Assembly: GCA_020635255.1 (NCBI GenBank)
Contig: JACKAC010000001.1
Coordinates: 721,501-785,500 of the forward strand
DNA length: 64,000 nucleotides
Source of the DNA: Ignavibacteriales bacterium
GTDB lineage: Bacteria; Bacteroidota; Ignavibacteria; Tepidaquicellales; Tepidaquicellaceae
Direction of reading: 5' to 3'
Part shown: positions 17,064-26,433 of the stretch, in pieces
How positions within the stretch are numbered: position 1 is the first letter of the stretch
How the letters are laid out: every line of letters starts with the position of its first letter
Made by a program: the position numbers and the translations under genes
The notes under the pieces: generated by a model
The model's database searches: none
Seen by the model: the letters and a program-made list of their open reading frames with translations, nothing else
What the model was told of the DNA's origin: nothing

Positions 17064-19940
17064 TTAATGTGCCTCGAACCATGTATCGCCCACACCCATC
17101 TCTATCTCGAGAGGAACGTTTAGCTTTATTGCGTTTTTCATCTTGTCAGTTACGATTTTCTTAAGTTCGTCCATTTCATCTATTTTTGCCTCGAATACAA
17201 GTTCGTCATGAACCTGTAATAACATCTTCGATTGCATCTTCTTTTTCTTCATCTCTTTGGCAATGTTTATCATCGCTATCTTTATCATGTCCGCCGCCGT
17301 TCCTTGTATAGGCATATTTATCGCCGCTCTTTCATCTTCAGCTCTTGCCGATGCATTCTGGTTGTTTATCTGCATCAGGTATCTTCTTCTGCCCATTAAT
17401 GATTCCACGTATCCGTTCTCGCGGGCGAACTTCTTTGTCCTGTCCATATAATCCCTCACGCTTGGATATTCATTAAAATATCTGTCTATTATGTCCTTGG
17501 CTTCTGAATTTTTTATATCCAGCCTGCTTGCCAGCCCGAACGCCCCGATACCGTAAATTATTCCGAAGTTCACTTCCTTTGCCTTCCTCCTCATGTTTGG
17601 AGTTACCTGGTCTCTTGGAACTTTGAATACTCTCATCGAAGTCTCGGTGTGAATGTCGTGATTCCTCTTAAACGCGCTTATCATGTTCTTGTCATTCGCG
17701 TAATGTGCCATTATTCTCAGCTCTATCTGTGAATAGTCTGCCGAAAGTATTTTATATGTCTTATCTCTAGGTACGAATGCCTTCCTGATACTTCTTCCGG
17801 CTTCGCTTCTTATGGGGATGTTCTGCAGATTCGGGTTAATGCTAGAAAGTCTTCCGGTTGCCGCTATTGCTTGGCTGTATGATGTGTGAACTCTGCCTGT
17901 CCTCTGGTTTATCGCTTTAGATAATCCCTCGATGTATGTGGATTTAAGTTTTGTCAGTGTCCTGTAATCTACGATTACCTCTGCTATCTCATGCTGGTAT
18001 CTTAATTCTTCAAGAACTTTCACGTCGGTAGAAAATCCTGTCTTTGTCTTCCTGATCGGTTTCAGTTTCAGCTTCTCGAATAAGATCTCCGCCAGCTGTT
18101 TCGTAGAATTTATGTTAAACTTCATCCCCGCCAGCTTGTATATCTTTTTTTCGTACTCATCTATCAGTTTGATAAGCTCTTTATCTATTGCCGCCAGTAT
18201 TCTCTGATCGACCTTTATCCCTTCGAACTCCATATCGGCCAATACCTGTATGAGAGGGAAATCTACCTCGTTACAGACCTTCAGGAGATTAGTTTTTTCC
18301 AGTTCGTATTTCAACCTATGGTAAAGCTGCAACGTTATGTCTGCATCCTCTGCCGCGTAATCACTGCATACCTGTATGTCCAGCTTGTCGAATGTTATCT
18401 GGTTCTTTCCGCTTCCGAGGTGTTCTTTTATGTTTATCGGCTGGTAGCTTAAATATTTTTCTGCCAGCGACGTTGTATCATGACTTCCTTCCGGTCGGAG
18501 TATGAATGCGCCGATAAGCGTATCAAAATATATGTTGGACATTTCGATACCCAGGTTTTTCATTACCAGGTAATCGTTTTTCATGTCCATTCCTATGAAT
18601 TTTATCTTCTTGTTTTCCAGCAGAGGCTTTACTACTTCGATAGCCCTGTTTATTTCGATTCCTTCTTTCTGCTCCTGCCTTTCCTTTTCCTCTTCAGCAA
18701 ACATAGATTCACTTACATAGTCCTTATGCTTTCCGTGCAGGCAGATGTAATATCCTTCGTTTTCTTCTATAGAAAAAGCAATCCCGACCAGGTTGCCCAC
18801 CATCGGGTCTATATCGTCCGTTTCCGTATCGAATACAACCATTGGTTCTTTGGAAAGCTTCTCTACCAGCTTTTTTAGGTCCTCTTCTTTTGTGATAGTG
18901 CGATACTCATGTTTAATGTCCTTTATCGTTCTTATTCTCTCATGATGCTCGGGTATCTCGACTTTTATTTCAGGAAGTGCAAGCTGTTTCTCTTCTTTCG
19001 GCTTTGCTGTCTTTTTTGGTTTGGCTTCGCCCTTCTCCGGTTTGGGACTCGCCCCGCCCGGCATGAACCTTTTTATCATCGTCTTAAATTCCAGCTCCGT
19101 GAATAACCTTCCCAACTCCTCTGCATCCGGCTCTTCCCTTTTCAGATCCTCCGGCTTTATCTTGATTGGTACGTCTGTCTTTATCGTAACGAGTTTCTTT
19201 GAAAGAAAAGCCATCTCCTTATCGTTGATTATCTTCTCTTTTAGTTTTGGCTTCGAGATTGCATCAACGTTCTTATACATGTCTTCTATTGTGCCGTATT
19301 CCTGAATCAGTGCTATCGCGGTTTTTTCACCAACTCCCTTTATTCCCGGGATGTTATCCGATGAATCTCCCATTAGTCCCAATACCTCGATCACCTGCCA
19401 CGGAGGTACACCGAATTTATTCTGTACACCCTTTTCGTCTATTACTTCGATATCTTTTACTACGCCTCCTGATTGACTTCTCGCGGGCTTCAGCATTAAT
19501 ATCTTGTCGGTTATTAATTGCATGAAGTCTTTATCCGGTGTTACCATGTAAGTTGTGATGCCCTTTTCTTCCGCTTTCTTAGCCAGCGTGCCGATAATAT
19601 CATCCGCCTCGAAGCCGTGCATCTCTATCATAGGAATATTGAATGCCTTTATTACTTCCTTAACCTTTTCTATCTGCCACGGCATGTCCGTGGGTATTTC
19701 CATTCTCTGTGCCTTGTATTCCGGGAATTGCTCATGTCTAAAGGTGGGTTCTGCAGTATCGAAGCATACGGCAACGTATTCCGGCTTCTCGTCATCCAGC
19801 ACTTTCACCAATGAATTAACGAATCCGTATACTGCTGACGTAGTTTTTCCTTCTGAATTTATCAACGGACGTCCGATTAGGGCAAAATACGCCCTGTAAA
19901 CCATTGCCATTCCGTCCACCAGTACTAATTTTTTGCTCAT
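17064..19940 (-). CDS. polA: DNA polymerase I
   Basis: 958 residues with all three domains. The N-terminal 5'-3' exonuclease (1-290) begins LVDGMAMVYRAYFAL and includes the helix-hairpin-helix GIKGVGEKTA. A charged Lys/Glu/Pro linker (about 295-340) follows. The 3'-5' exonuclease domain keeps FDTETDDID and an AEDADITLQLY motif, so proofreading looks intact, unlike in many Gram-positive Pol I proteins. The polymerase domain has DYSQIELRIMAH (motif A), RRKAKEVNFGIIYG (motif B) and QVHDELVFE (motif C). It is used for Okazaki fragment processing and repair. First gene of the polA-nudix-hldD run. Confidence 0.97.
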   Translation of the reverse strand: MSKKLVLVDGMAMVYRAYFALIGRPLINSEGKTTSAVYGFVNSLVKVLDDEKPEYVAVCFDTAEPTFRHEQFPEYKAQRMEIPTDMPWQIEKVKEVIKAFNIPMIEMHGFEADDIIGTLAKKAEEKGITTYMVTPDKDFMQLITDKILMLKPARSQSGGVVKDIEVIDEKGVQNKFGVPPWQVIEVLGLMGDSSDNIPGIKGVGEKTAIALIQEYGTIEDMYKNVDAISKPKLKEKIINDKEMAFLSKKLVTIKTDVPIKIKPEDLKREEPDAEELGRLFTELEFKTMIKRFMPGGASPKPEKGEAKPKKTAKPKEEKQLALPEIKVEIPEHHERIRTIKDIKHEYRTITKEEDLKKLVEKLSKEPMVVFDTETDDIDPMVGNLVGIAFSIEENEGYYICLHGKHKDYVSESMFAEEEKERQEQKEGIEINRAIEVVKPLLENKKIKFIGMDMKNDYLVMKNLGIEMSNIYFDTLIGAFILRPEGSHDTTSLAEKYLSYQPINIKEHLGSGKNQITFDKLDIQVCSDYAAEDADITLQLYHRLKYELEKTNLLKVCNEVDFPLIQVLADMEFEGIKVDQRILAAIDKELIKLIDEYEKKIYKLAGMKFNINSTKQLAEILFEKLKLKPIRKTKTGFSTDVKVLEELRYQHEIAEVIVDYRTLTKLKSTYIEGLSKAINQRTGRVHTSYSQAIAATGRLSSINPNLQNIPIRSEAGRSIRKAFVPRDKTYKILSADYSQIELRIMAHYANDKNMISAFKRNHDIHTETSMRVFKVPRDQVTPNMRRKAKEVNFGIIYGIGAFGLASRLDIKNSEAKDIIDRYFNEYPSVRDYMDRTKKFARENGYVESLMGRRRYLMQINNQNASARAEDERAAINMPIQGTAADMIKIAMINIAKEMKKKKMQSKMLLQVHDELVFEAKIDEMDELKKIVTDKMKNAIKLNVPLEIEMGVGDTWFEAH

Positions 19941-20017
19941 TCCGTGTTTTTCTGAGAACTTAAGTTACTTTTATTGCTTAATTTTTACAATGCAATTGAC
20001 CCTCTATCCCGCCAAAA

Positions 20018-20055
20018 CAAAACAGGCAGTCTTGTCTGACTGCCTGTTTTTACAA
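20018..20055 (-). terminator. Rho-independent terminator after the UspA gene
   Basis: Long perfect stem AAAACAGGCAGTC / GACTGCCTGTTTT (20019-20031 and 20038-20050) with a six-base loop, directly downstream of the minus-strand gene ending at 20072. It separates that gene from polA. Confidence 0.85.
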
Positions 20056-20071
20056 TGTATTTTATATAATC

Positions 20072-20893
20072 TTAATCTCTTTCCAGCGCGAGAAGCGGTA
20101 TTCTGCAGTGATATACCATGTCTTTTGTGAGGCTCTTCCCGAATAACCTGCCTAGCAGGCTCCTGTGATGTGTCGCCATTGCTATAATATCTACCGGATT
20201 ATTCGTTACATACTCGTCGATTCCCTTTACTACATCCTCGTTTTCTACCAGCTCGAAGTTCAGCTTCTCATAGTTTATATTCTTGCGCAGATCCTCGTAC
20301 AGGCTGTTTTTCTCTTCCATTAATACTTCCTCTGACTTGTCGCACACGTGCAGCAGTGTCACCTCCGCGTCGAATATCGCCGCGATCTCTGTCACGCTCA
20401 CTATCTCGTTCGTCTCCGACTCCTGTAGGTCGGTCGCGTACACTATCGTGCTAATGCCCTTGTACACTGCGTCCGCAGGAATAGCGAGAACCGGCCGCGG
20501 GGTCTTTGCGATCACGCTGGACGTATTGCTGCCAAATATCTTCTCCAATATCCCGCTTGCACCCGTGGTCCCCATCACCACCATGTCTATCGCGTTCTCT
20601 CCCACATAGTTGATTATCTCATCCACCACCAATCCTTGCCGCGACACCATGCACGCGTTGATCCCCCCAAAGATTTCCTTCACTTTCTCCAGCTCTTCCA
20701 CCGAATTTTTCTCCGCCTGCTCCGTCGCACTCATTAGGAGCTCTGCCGGCATGTTAGGGTCGTAGATGGTAACGCTGTAAACGTTGAGGATGTAGAGTTC
20801 GGCGCCGGTGCGGCGGGCGATCTCGGCGGCGTATTTGCCAGCATTTCGCGAGGCTTCGGAGAAGTCCGTGGGGAATAAGATACGTTTTATCAT
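20072..20893 (-). CDS. Universal stress protein, two tandem UspA domains
   Basis: 273 residues. Domain 1 (1-143) begins RILFPTDFSEASRNAGKYAA and ends with the ATP-binding pattern GTTGASGILEKIFGSNTSSVI (G2xG9xGS type). Domain 2 (about 150-273) begins IVYATDLQESE; its second motif is altered to THHRSLLGRLFGKSLTKDM, which lacks the full G-x2-G pattern, so probably only the first half binds nucleotide. Such proteins respond to stress or growth arrest; the exact role is unknown. It is a single gene with its own terminator, divergent from ugd. Confidence 0.9.
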   Translation of the reverse strand: MIKRILFPTDFSEASRNAGKYAAEIARRTGAELYILNVYSVTIYDPNMPAELLMSATEQAEKNSVEELEKVKEIFGGINACMVSRQGLVVDEIINYVGENAIDMVVMGTTGASGILEKIFGSNTSSVIAKTPRPVLAIPADAVYKGISTIVYATDLQESETNEIVSVTEIAAIFDAEVTLLHVCDKSEEVLMEEKNSLYEDLRKNINYEKLNFELVENEDVVKGIDEYVTNNPVDIIAMATHHRSLLGRLFGKSLTKDMVYHCRIPLLALERD

Positions 20894-20983
20894 ACTGCTT
20901 GTTTAGAGGAAAATTAAATTAATTTAATTTATTAAATATAATAATTAGCTTATTAATATATTAGTTGAAAATTAAATCGATAT

Positions 20984-22309
20984 ATGAATATATCTGTAAT
21001 CGGTACCGGCTATGTGGGACTTGTATCCGGGGTGTGTTTCGCGGAAATGGGTAATAACGTTCTATGTATAGATAATGACCCGGAAAAGCTGAAAAAACTC
21101 AAGGGCGGCGAGGTAACGATATATGAGCCGGGGCTGGACATACTTTTCGAGAGGAATCTCAAGCGTGACCGGGTAAGATTTTCCGATGATCTCAAAGATG
21201 CAGTGCTAAATAACGATATTATTTTTCTGTGCCTGCCTACCCCGGAAGGTGAGGATGGTTCAGCCGATCTGCAATACGTAATGAAGGTTGCATCCGACAT
21301 CGGTAAGATATTAGGGGAAGCCGGTAACAAAGAGTACAAAGTAATTGTGAATAAAAGTACTGTGCCGGTCGGGACCGCGGAGGTAGTGACTGAGCTGATA
21401 AAGAAAGAGGGCGGTGATAATTTTGATGTTGTTTCAAATCCTGAGTTTTTGCGGGAAGGTTTTGCGGTGGAAGATTTTATGAAGCCAGACAGGATAGTGG
21501 TGGGTTCGGACAGTGAGAAAGCTCTCGAAAGAATGCGAGAGCTCTATGCATCATTTGTAAGGCAGGGAAACCCAATACTGGAAATGGATACCGCGAGCGC
21601 TGAGGTTGCTAAATATGCATCCAATTCGTATCTCGCAATGCGCATTACATTTATGAACGAGCTTGCTAATTTTTGCGAGAAGGTCGGCGCTGATATCGAT
21701 CTAGTGAGAAAAGGTCTGGGTTCGGACACGAGGATAGGGAAGCGTTTCCTATTCGCGGGTATTGGCTACGGGGGATCGTGTTTCCCCAAAGATGTGAAGG
21801 CGCTCGTCAGCACTTCAAAAGAAAAAGGCTCGGAGCTCTCCATACTTAACCGCGTGGTGCAGGTTAATGAAAATCAAAAACATGTCATATCGAAAAAGGT
21901 CACCGGGCATTTCGGAGGCGACATAAAAGGAAAACATCTTGCCGTGTGGGGACTTGCGTTCAAGCCTAATACGGACGATATAAGACAGGCTCCATCTCTA
22001 GTAATTATTGACGAACTGGTGAGCCTGGGCGCTACAATCTCGGCTTACGACCCGGCAGCAATGGAAACCGGGAAGAAAGTTCTAGGTGATAAAGTTAATT
22101 ATGCATTATCAGAATACGACGCATTAAAAGGCGCGGATGCTTTATTGATATTCACTGAATGGAATGAATTCCGCAACCCGGATTTTGCACAGCTCAAGTC
22201 ACTCCTCAAAGAGCCGGTAATATTCGACGGACGGAACATATTCTCCCTCGATAAGATGGAAGAGCTTGGATTTGTCTATTACAGTATAGGAAGGAAAGTC
22301 GTAAAGTAA
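20984..22309 (+). CDS. ugd: UDP-glucose 6-dehydrogenase
   Basis: 441 residues. Oxidises UDP-glucose twice to UDP-glucuronate with two NAD+. GTGYVGLVSGVCFAEMGN (7-24) is the Rossmann motif. STVPVGTA and SNPEFLREG (151-159) are family signatures. The catalytic Cys266 lies in GYGGSCFPKDV. A UDP-binding C-terminal domain with WGLAFKPNTDDIRQAPS completes it. Its product is the substrate of the decarboxylase encoded at 24660-25610, so UDP-xylose for surface glycans is a likely end product. Confidence 0.96.
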   Translation: MNISVIGTGYVGLVSGVCFAEMGNNVLCIDNDPEKLKKLKGGEVTIYEPGLDILFERNLKRDRVRFSDDLKDAVLNNDIIFLCLPTPEGEDGSADLQYVMKVASDIGKILGEAGNKEYKVIVNKSTVPVGTAEVVTELIKKEGGDNFDVVSNPEFLREGFAVEDFMKPDRIVVGSDSEKALERMRELYASFVRQGNPILEMDTASAEVAKYASNSYLAMRITFMNELANFCEKVGADIDLVRKGLGSDTRIGKRFLFAGIGYGGSCFPKDVKALVSTSKEKGSELSILNRVVQVNENQKHVISKKVTGHFGGDIKGKHLAVWGLAFKPNTDDIRQAPSLVIIDELVSLGATISAYDPAAMETGKKVLGDKVNYALSEYDALKGADALLIFTEWNEFRNPDFAQLKSLLKEPVIFDGRNIFSLDKMEELGFVYYSIGRKVVK

Positions 22310-22321
22310 CTCTAATACTTA

Positions 22322-23722
22322 ATGTATTTTATGGATACCGTTAAAAATAATAGAGATCTTCTTGAGATTAAATATAAAGATAAGATCACAGTTCATCCGA
22401 AGATCAACCGGAAGATTGTAAGTTACCAAGAAAACAAAAAGGACTTAGTTTATAGTTGGTTCAATTATAAAGAGGGATTCTCTGAGAGTCTGATTAGTAT
22501 TCTAGTTAAGGATTCAAACCTAAATGACATAAATAAAATATTAGACCCTTTTGCGGGCTCGGGAACAACTTTATTTGCATCTCAGAATTTAGGGATTGAA
22601 TCAATTGGAATTGAATTATTGCCGATTGGAAAATTTATTTTTGAAATACGTGACATAGCTAACAATTTTAATGAGTTTAATGAATTAGAGGATGTAATTG
22701 CACACTTTGAAAATTTGGACTATGATGAAATTAGAATTGACAGTAAATATTCATTTAAGCATTTGAAAATAACTGAAAATGCCTTTAGCAAAACAAATGA
22801 GGAAAAATTAAATAAGAGTTTAACATATATTGAAAATTCTGATTTTAGTTGTGAGATTAAAAAGATTTTAAAATTTACGGTCTTTTCTATTTTAGAAGAG
22901 ATAAGTTTTACCAGTAAAGATGGTCAATGTTTACGTTGGGATAGCAGGTCCGGGAAAGGTAAATCGGATAAACAAAAGAATTATATTGGCGAATTTCACT
23001 TTACATTTATCAACAAACTGAAAAAAATTAAAGATGATTTAGAAGTTTATAGGTATAAATTTCCTTTCAACGGTAACTCAACTCCGGAATATATTGAAGG
23101 TACTTCCTTTGAAGAATTACCTTCAATATCTGAAGGCTCAGTTGACTTAATTATAACATCACCTCCATATTTAAACCGTTACGACTATACACGAACCTAT
23201 GCATTAGAATTAGCATTTTTGGGTATAACTGAAGATGAGATAAGAAAACTTAGGCAGGAAATATTATCAAGTAATGTAGAGAATAGAAGTAAAAAAGAGT
23301 ATATAAAAGATCTTTATTCAAACGATTTATCTCAGTGTGAGAAGATAATCTCGATTGTAGAGAATATTGATGCATTAAAGGAAGTAATTAGCATTTTGAA
23401 TGAATATAAAGATCAGAAAAAGCTAAATAATAATGGTATTATACGAATGATCGAATTTTATTTTTGGGAACATGCCTTTATCATTTATGAGATGTATAGA
23501 GTCCTTAAAAAAGGGGGGGTTATTTACTATGTTAATGATAACGTGAGATATGCTGGCGAAGTAATTCCAGTTGATTTAATTCTATCAGAAATAGCTTCCC
23601 AAATAGGTTTTGAGGTTATGAACATATACACTTTAAAGTCAAGAAAGGGAAACAGTAGCCAACAAATGGGAATGTATGGAAAGGAAACTTTGCGAAAGTG
23701 TATATATAAATGGAAAAAGTAA
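22322..23722 (+). CDS. DNA methyltransferase of an AvaI-type restriction-modification system
   Basis: 466 residues (a second Met at 22331 is also possible). The two methylase motifs are DPFAGSGTTLFASQNLG (SAM binding, about residues 76-92) and TSPPYLNRYDYTR (catalytic SPPY, about 280-292). The SPPY form is usual for N4-cytosine or N6-adenine amino-methyltransferases. Four bases downstream lies a clear AvaI/BsoBI-family endonuclease, and M.AvaI is an N4-cytosine enzyme, so modification of CYCGRG is the best guess. The gene is much more AT-rich than ugd next to it, a sign of transfer. It starts 12 bases after the ugd stop. Confidence 0.88.
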   Translation: MYFMDTVKNNRDLLEIKYKDKITVHPKINRKIVSYQENKKDLVYSWFNYKEGFSESLISILVKDSNLNDINKILDPFAGSGTTLFASQNLGIESIGIELLPIGKFIFEIRDIANNFNEFNELEDVIAHFENLDYDEIRIDSKYSFKHLKITENAFSKTNEEKLNKSLTYIENSDFSCEIKKILKFTVFSILEEISFTSKDGQCLRWDSRSGKGKSDKQKNYIGEFHFTFINKLKKIKDDLEVYRYKFPFNGNSTPEYIEGTSFEELPSISEGSVDLIITSPPYLNRYDYTRTYALELAFLGITEDEIRKLRQEILSSNVENRSKKEYIKDLYSNDLSQCEKIISIVENIDALKEVISILNEYKDQKKLNNNGIIRMIEFYFWEHAFIIYEMYRVLKKGGVIYYVNDNVRYAGEVIPVDLILSEIASQIGFEVMNIYTLKSRKGNSSQQMGMYGKETLRKCIYKWKK

Positions 23723-23726
23723 AATA

Positions 23727-24659
23727 ATGACTAAAATTAAAAATGCAAACTCACTAGTAACATCTCATGAAGCTACAAGGGCTGGATTTATTAGCTTGGC
23801 ACTTGAAAAGAATAGAAAATCAACACCATTTGTTGAAGAAGCAAGAGCTTTAAAAGAAGCTGTTTCGGAGATAAAAAGTCCAAAGGGTTTACTTAAGGTT
23901 AAGGAAATTTACCCTGCACTTTTAACAGCTTCAGGGTTATCTGATAAATCACTTAACTATCTTAGAGACGAAGATAAGCAAAAATCAATTGAAAATTTAA
24001 TTGAGAATTTCCTCAAGCCTGCCGGAGAGAAATTTAAGGAGGAGCTCATTTATAGATTTTTACTAATTAAGGGTGATACAGTCGGTGGCTCAATGAGAAA
24101 TTTTGCAGGTTTTTTAGGACAAGTCAAATTTATCCGATCTTTGCTTGCCTCAATTAATATGTATGGAATTACTTATTCTTGGCTTGATTCAGATTCTAAA
24201 TCGTGGATTGATAAGATAGAAGGGGAAGTTGAATTTGAAGATCGAATTAAGGCACTCTATTGGCAGAATAAGGATAAATCGAGGACTTTATTATTAAATG
24301 TAAATCTTCCCATAATTGGAAAAAACGTGGATTTGATTTTACTTGATGGAGATCATAGAAAAGAGCGAGAGATAGAGAGTTATGAAAAGTACATTGCTTT
24401 AGGAGAACTGAAAGGTGGGATTGATCCTGCAGGTGCAGATGAGCATTGGAAAACTGCAAATAGTGCATTAAACAGGATTAGAGAAGCATTTAAAACTAAA
24501 GAACTTAATCCAAATACATTCTTTGTTGGGGCTGCGATACAGAGTAGCATGGCTGAGGAAATTTTTGAACAACTTAAGGGTGGTAAGTTAACTAATGCCG
24601 CAAATTTAACGCTTGAAGGTCAACTTTACTCGTTGTGTAATTGGATAGTTTCTTTGTAG
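23727..24659 (+). CDS. Type II restriction endonuclease, AvaI/BsoBI family
   Basis: 310 residues from the ATG at 23727, close to BsoBI's length of about 323. An upstream ATG at 23676 would overlap the methylase gene and is less likely. The match to BsoBI as I recall it is strong throughout. Key pieces are EATRAGFISLALEKN near the start, GDTVGGSMRNFAG in the middle, the active-site segment with LILLDGD and ELKGGIDPAGADEHWKTAN, and LTNAANLTLEGQLYSLC at the end. AvaI and BsoBI cut C^YCGRG. The frame is intact with no sign of decay. The stop codon directly abuts the stop codon of the convergent UDP-glucuronate decarboxylase gene. Confidence 0.93.
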   Translation: MTKIKNANSLVTSHEATRAGFISLALEKNRKSTPFVEEARALKEAVSEIKSPKGLLKVKEIYPALLTASGLSDKSLNYLRDEDKQKSIENLIENFLKPAGEKFKEELIYRFLLIKGDTVGGSMRNFAGFLGQVKFIRSLLASINMYGITYSWLDSDSKSWIDKIEGEVEFEDRIKALYWQNKDKSRTLLLNVNLPIIGKNVDLILLDGDHRKEREIESYEKYIALGELKGGIDPAGADEHWKTANSALNRIREAFKTKELNPNTFFVGAAIQSSMAEEIFEQLKGGKLTNAANLTLEGQLYSLCNWIVSL

Positions 24660-25610
24660 TTACACACCCAATTCTTTCTTAAAATACTCCAGAGTTAATT
24701 TTAATCCCTCACTACGGGAGACTTTCGGCTCCCAGCCAAGTATCTCTTTTGCTTTTGTAATATCAGGCTGACGCTGTTGAGGGTCATCTACAGGTAAATC
24801 TTTATATATTATTTTACTGCCCGAACCGGTCAGCTCAATGATCTCTTCGGCAGCCTGCTTAACGGTTATTTCGGCAGGGTTACCAAGATTAACCGGGTAA
24901 ATGTAGTCACTCATCAGGAGCTTATATATTCCTTCGATCATATCGTCCACATAGCAAAATGAGCGTGTCTGCATTCCATCACCAAACACCGTAATGTCTT
25001 CGCCTTTGATAGCCTGTGAAAAGAAAGCCGGGAGTGCACGGCCGTCATCGAGTCTCATCCTGGATCCGTATGTGTTGAATATTCTTGCTATCCTGATATC
25101 AAGACCGTGGTAAGTGTGATATGCCATTGTGATCGCTTCCATAAACCTCTTCGCTTCATCATATACACCTCTGGGTCCTATAGGGTTTACGTTGCCCCAG
25201 TACGATTCGCTTTGCGGGTGTACTAGAGGGTCGCCGTATATTTCCGAAGTCGATGCTATGAGAAAGCGCGACTTCTTTTCTTTAGCAAGGCCGAGAAGGT
25301 GATGTGTACCAAGCGAGCCCACTTTTAGAGTCTGTATCGGTATCTTTAGGTAATCTATCGGACTGGCGGGGGAGGCGAAGTGGAGTATGTAATCCAGGTT
25401 ACCGGGCACATGCACGAACTTAGTAACATCATGGAAGTAGAAATCGAAATTATCCAGCGGGAAAAGATGTTCGATGTTTTTTACACTTCCCGTAATGAGG
25501 TTATCCATGCCAATGACGTGATAATCCTCTTTTACGAACCTATCGCACAGGTGAGACCCCAGGAATCCCGCCGCGCCGGTAATGAGTATCCGCTTTTGGT
25601 CTTTTGACAC
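24660..25610 (-). CDS. uxs: UDP-glucuronate decarboxylase (UDP-xylose synthase)
   Basis: 316 residues from a GTG start at 25608-25610. An extended SDR enzyme that turns UDP-glucuronate into UDP-xylose with bound NAD+. Shown by TGAAGFLGSHLCDRF (11-25), STSEIYGDP (121-129), YxxxK (Tyr150/Lys154 in GVYDEAKRF), IFNTYGSRM and GDGMQTRSFCYVDDM, all typical of Uxs. The start codon shares one base with the stop of the MNT nucleotidyltransferase gene (TAGTG), so translation is probably coupled to the HEPN/MNT module. Together with ugd it gives the UDP-glucose to UDP-xylose route. Confidence 0.92.
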   Translation of the reverse strand: MSKDQKRILITGAAGFLGSHLCDRFVKEDYHVIGMDNLITGSVKNIEHLFPLDNFDFYFHDVTKFVHVPGNLDYILHFASPASPIDYLKIPIQTLKVGSLGTHHLLGLAKEKKSRFLIASTSEIYGDPLVHPQSESYWGNVNPIGPRGVYDEAKRFMEAITMAYHTYHGLDIRIARIFNTYGSRMRLDDGRALPAFFSQAIKGEDITVFGDGMQTRSFCYVDDMIEGIYKLLMSDYIYPVNLGNPAEITVKQAAEEIIELTGSGSKIIYKDLPVDDPQQRQPDITKAKEILGWEPKVSRSEGLKLTLEYFKKELGV

Positions 25611-25930
25611 TAGAATTCCTTTCCTACACGGTTAATGTGTTCTTTCAGGGCTTGTTCCGTTATCTTATCATAAATGAGGAGATCAACTTTGTACCCGCAC
25701 CAAATCTTATCAAGTTCAATATTCAGATCGATGATATCCGACGCACTGAGGTCTTTTCCAACCAACGCAAGGTCGATATCAGATCCTGGTCTAAAATTTC
25801 CCTTGGCGCGTGAACCAAAAATGATAACCCTTTCAATATTAGGATGCCTAAAGAGTATATTTTTAATGCTGGAAATATATTCTTCGCTTAAACCAAATTT
25901 TTCTTTTACTTCTTCAGTCATTTTCTTCAT
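25610..25930 (-). CDS. MNT-type nucleotidyltransferase domain protein
   Basis: 106 residues. A minimal nucleotidyltransferase with IIFGSRAKGNFRPGSDIDLA (the GSx10DxD pattern) and a later VDLLIYD strand carrying the third acidic residue. Such proteins pair with HEPN partners. In characterised pairs the MNT protein acts as antitoxin by adenylylating the HEPN ribonuclease. The gene overlaps the upstream HEPN-like gene by 17 bases and the downstream uxs start by one base. Start at 25930 or at the ATG three codons in. Whether this pair is a toxin-antitoxin module is inference. Confidence 0.88.
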   Translation of the reverse strand: MKKMTEEVKEKFGLSEEYISSIKNILFRHPNIERVIIFGSRAKGNFRPGSDIDLALVGKDLSASDIIDLNIELDKIWCGYKVDLLIYDKITEQALKEHINRVGKEF

Positions 25931-26342
25931 CTTCTTTGGAAAGAAAATCTTCTAACTCCTGCAGGGATATAATGTGGTCGGTTACAATAAGTTCCAAAAC
26001 TTCCTCCGCTATTCCCTCATTGTAAGTATGGCTAGTGAGTTTTCTGCTTTCATTCATTGCAGCCCATGCTCCTCCGTCGATATAACCATCCTGAAATGCC
26101 TGTTCAATTACACTATTCGGTCCGGATATCCCAGTATAGCCGCCTACTTCTCTTAAATAATCCTGTAACGTCTTCCAGCCTAATTCATAGGTAAATTCGA
26201 AACTCTGGATCAGTCCCTGTTTTTCGAGATTAGTTAGTTCTCTATCATTATACAGATCGACAGCATCCTGTAATTGCTGCAACGCATCTTTATAGTTTGA
26301 AAACCGCTGTTTCCAGCGTATGTCCTGATCTCCATTACTCAT
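25914..26342 (-). CDS. HEPN-like nucleotidyltransferase substrate-binding protein (HI0074 family)
   Basis: 142 residues, all-helical. The region SFEFTYELGWKTLQDYL and the following GPNSVIEQAFQDGYID are typical of the HI0074 (DUF86-like) family that partners MNT nucleotidyltransferases. RKLTSHTYNE contains Arg-x4-His, the RX4-6H motif of HEPN ribonucleases, so the toxin active site may be intact. First gene of a three-gene overlapping set with MNT and uxs. It could be an RNase toxin or only a substrate-binding subunit. Confidence 0.85.
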   Translation of the reverse strand: MSNGDQDIRWKQRFSNYKDALQQLQDAVDLYNDRELTNLEKQGLIQSFEFTYELGWKTLQDYLREVGGYTGISGPNSVIEQAFQDGYIDGGAWAAMNESRKLTSHTYNEGIAEEVLELIVTDHIISLQELEDFLSKEDEEND

Positions 26343-26433
26343 ACTTCCACAAAGATAAGTATTTGATAATTAATATTTGATGTAAAGAACTTTTCCGTTT
26401 TATATTGGTATAAAGGGAAATGATAACCGAAGC

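Noticed and set aside
17257..19899. Plus-strand frames of 60-130 codons inside polA.
   Set aside because: Shadows of the polA codon pattern, no motif and no ribosome site that stands out.
23676..23726. Earlier ATG for the restriction endonuclease.
   Set aside because: It would overlap the methylase gene by 47 bases, and BsoBI-like sequence begins only after the ATG at 23727.
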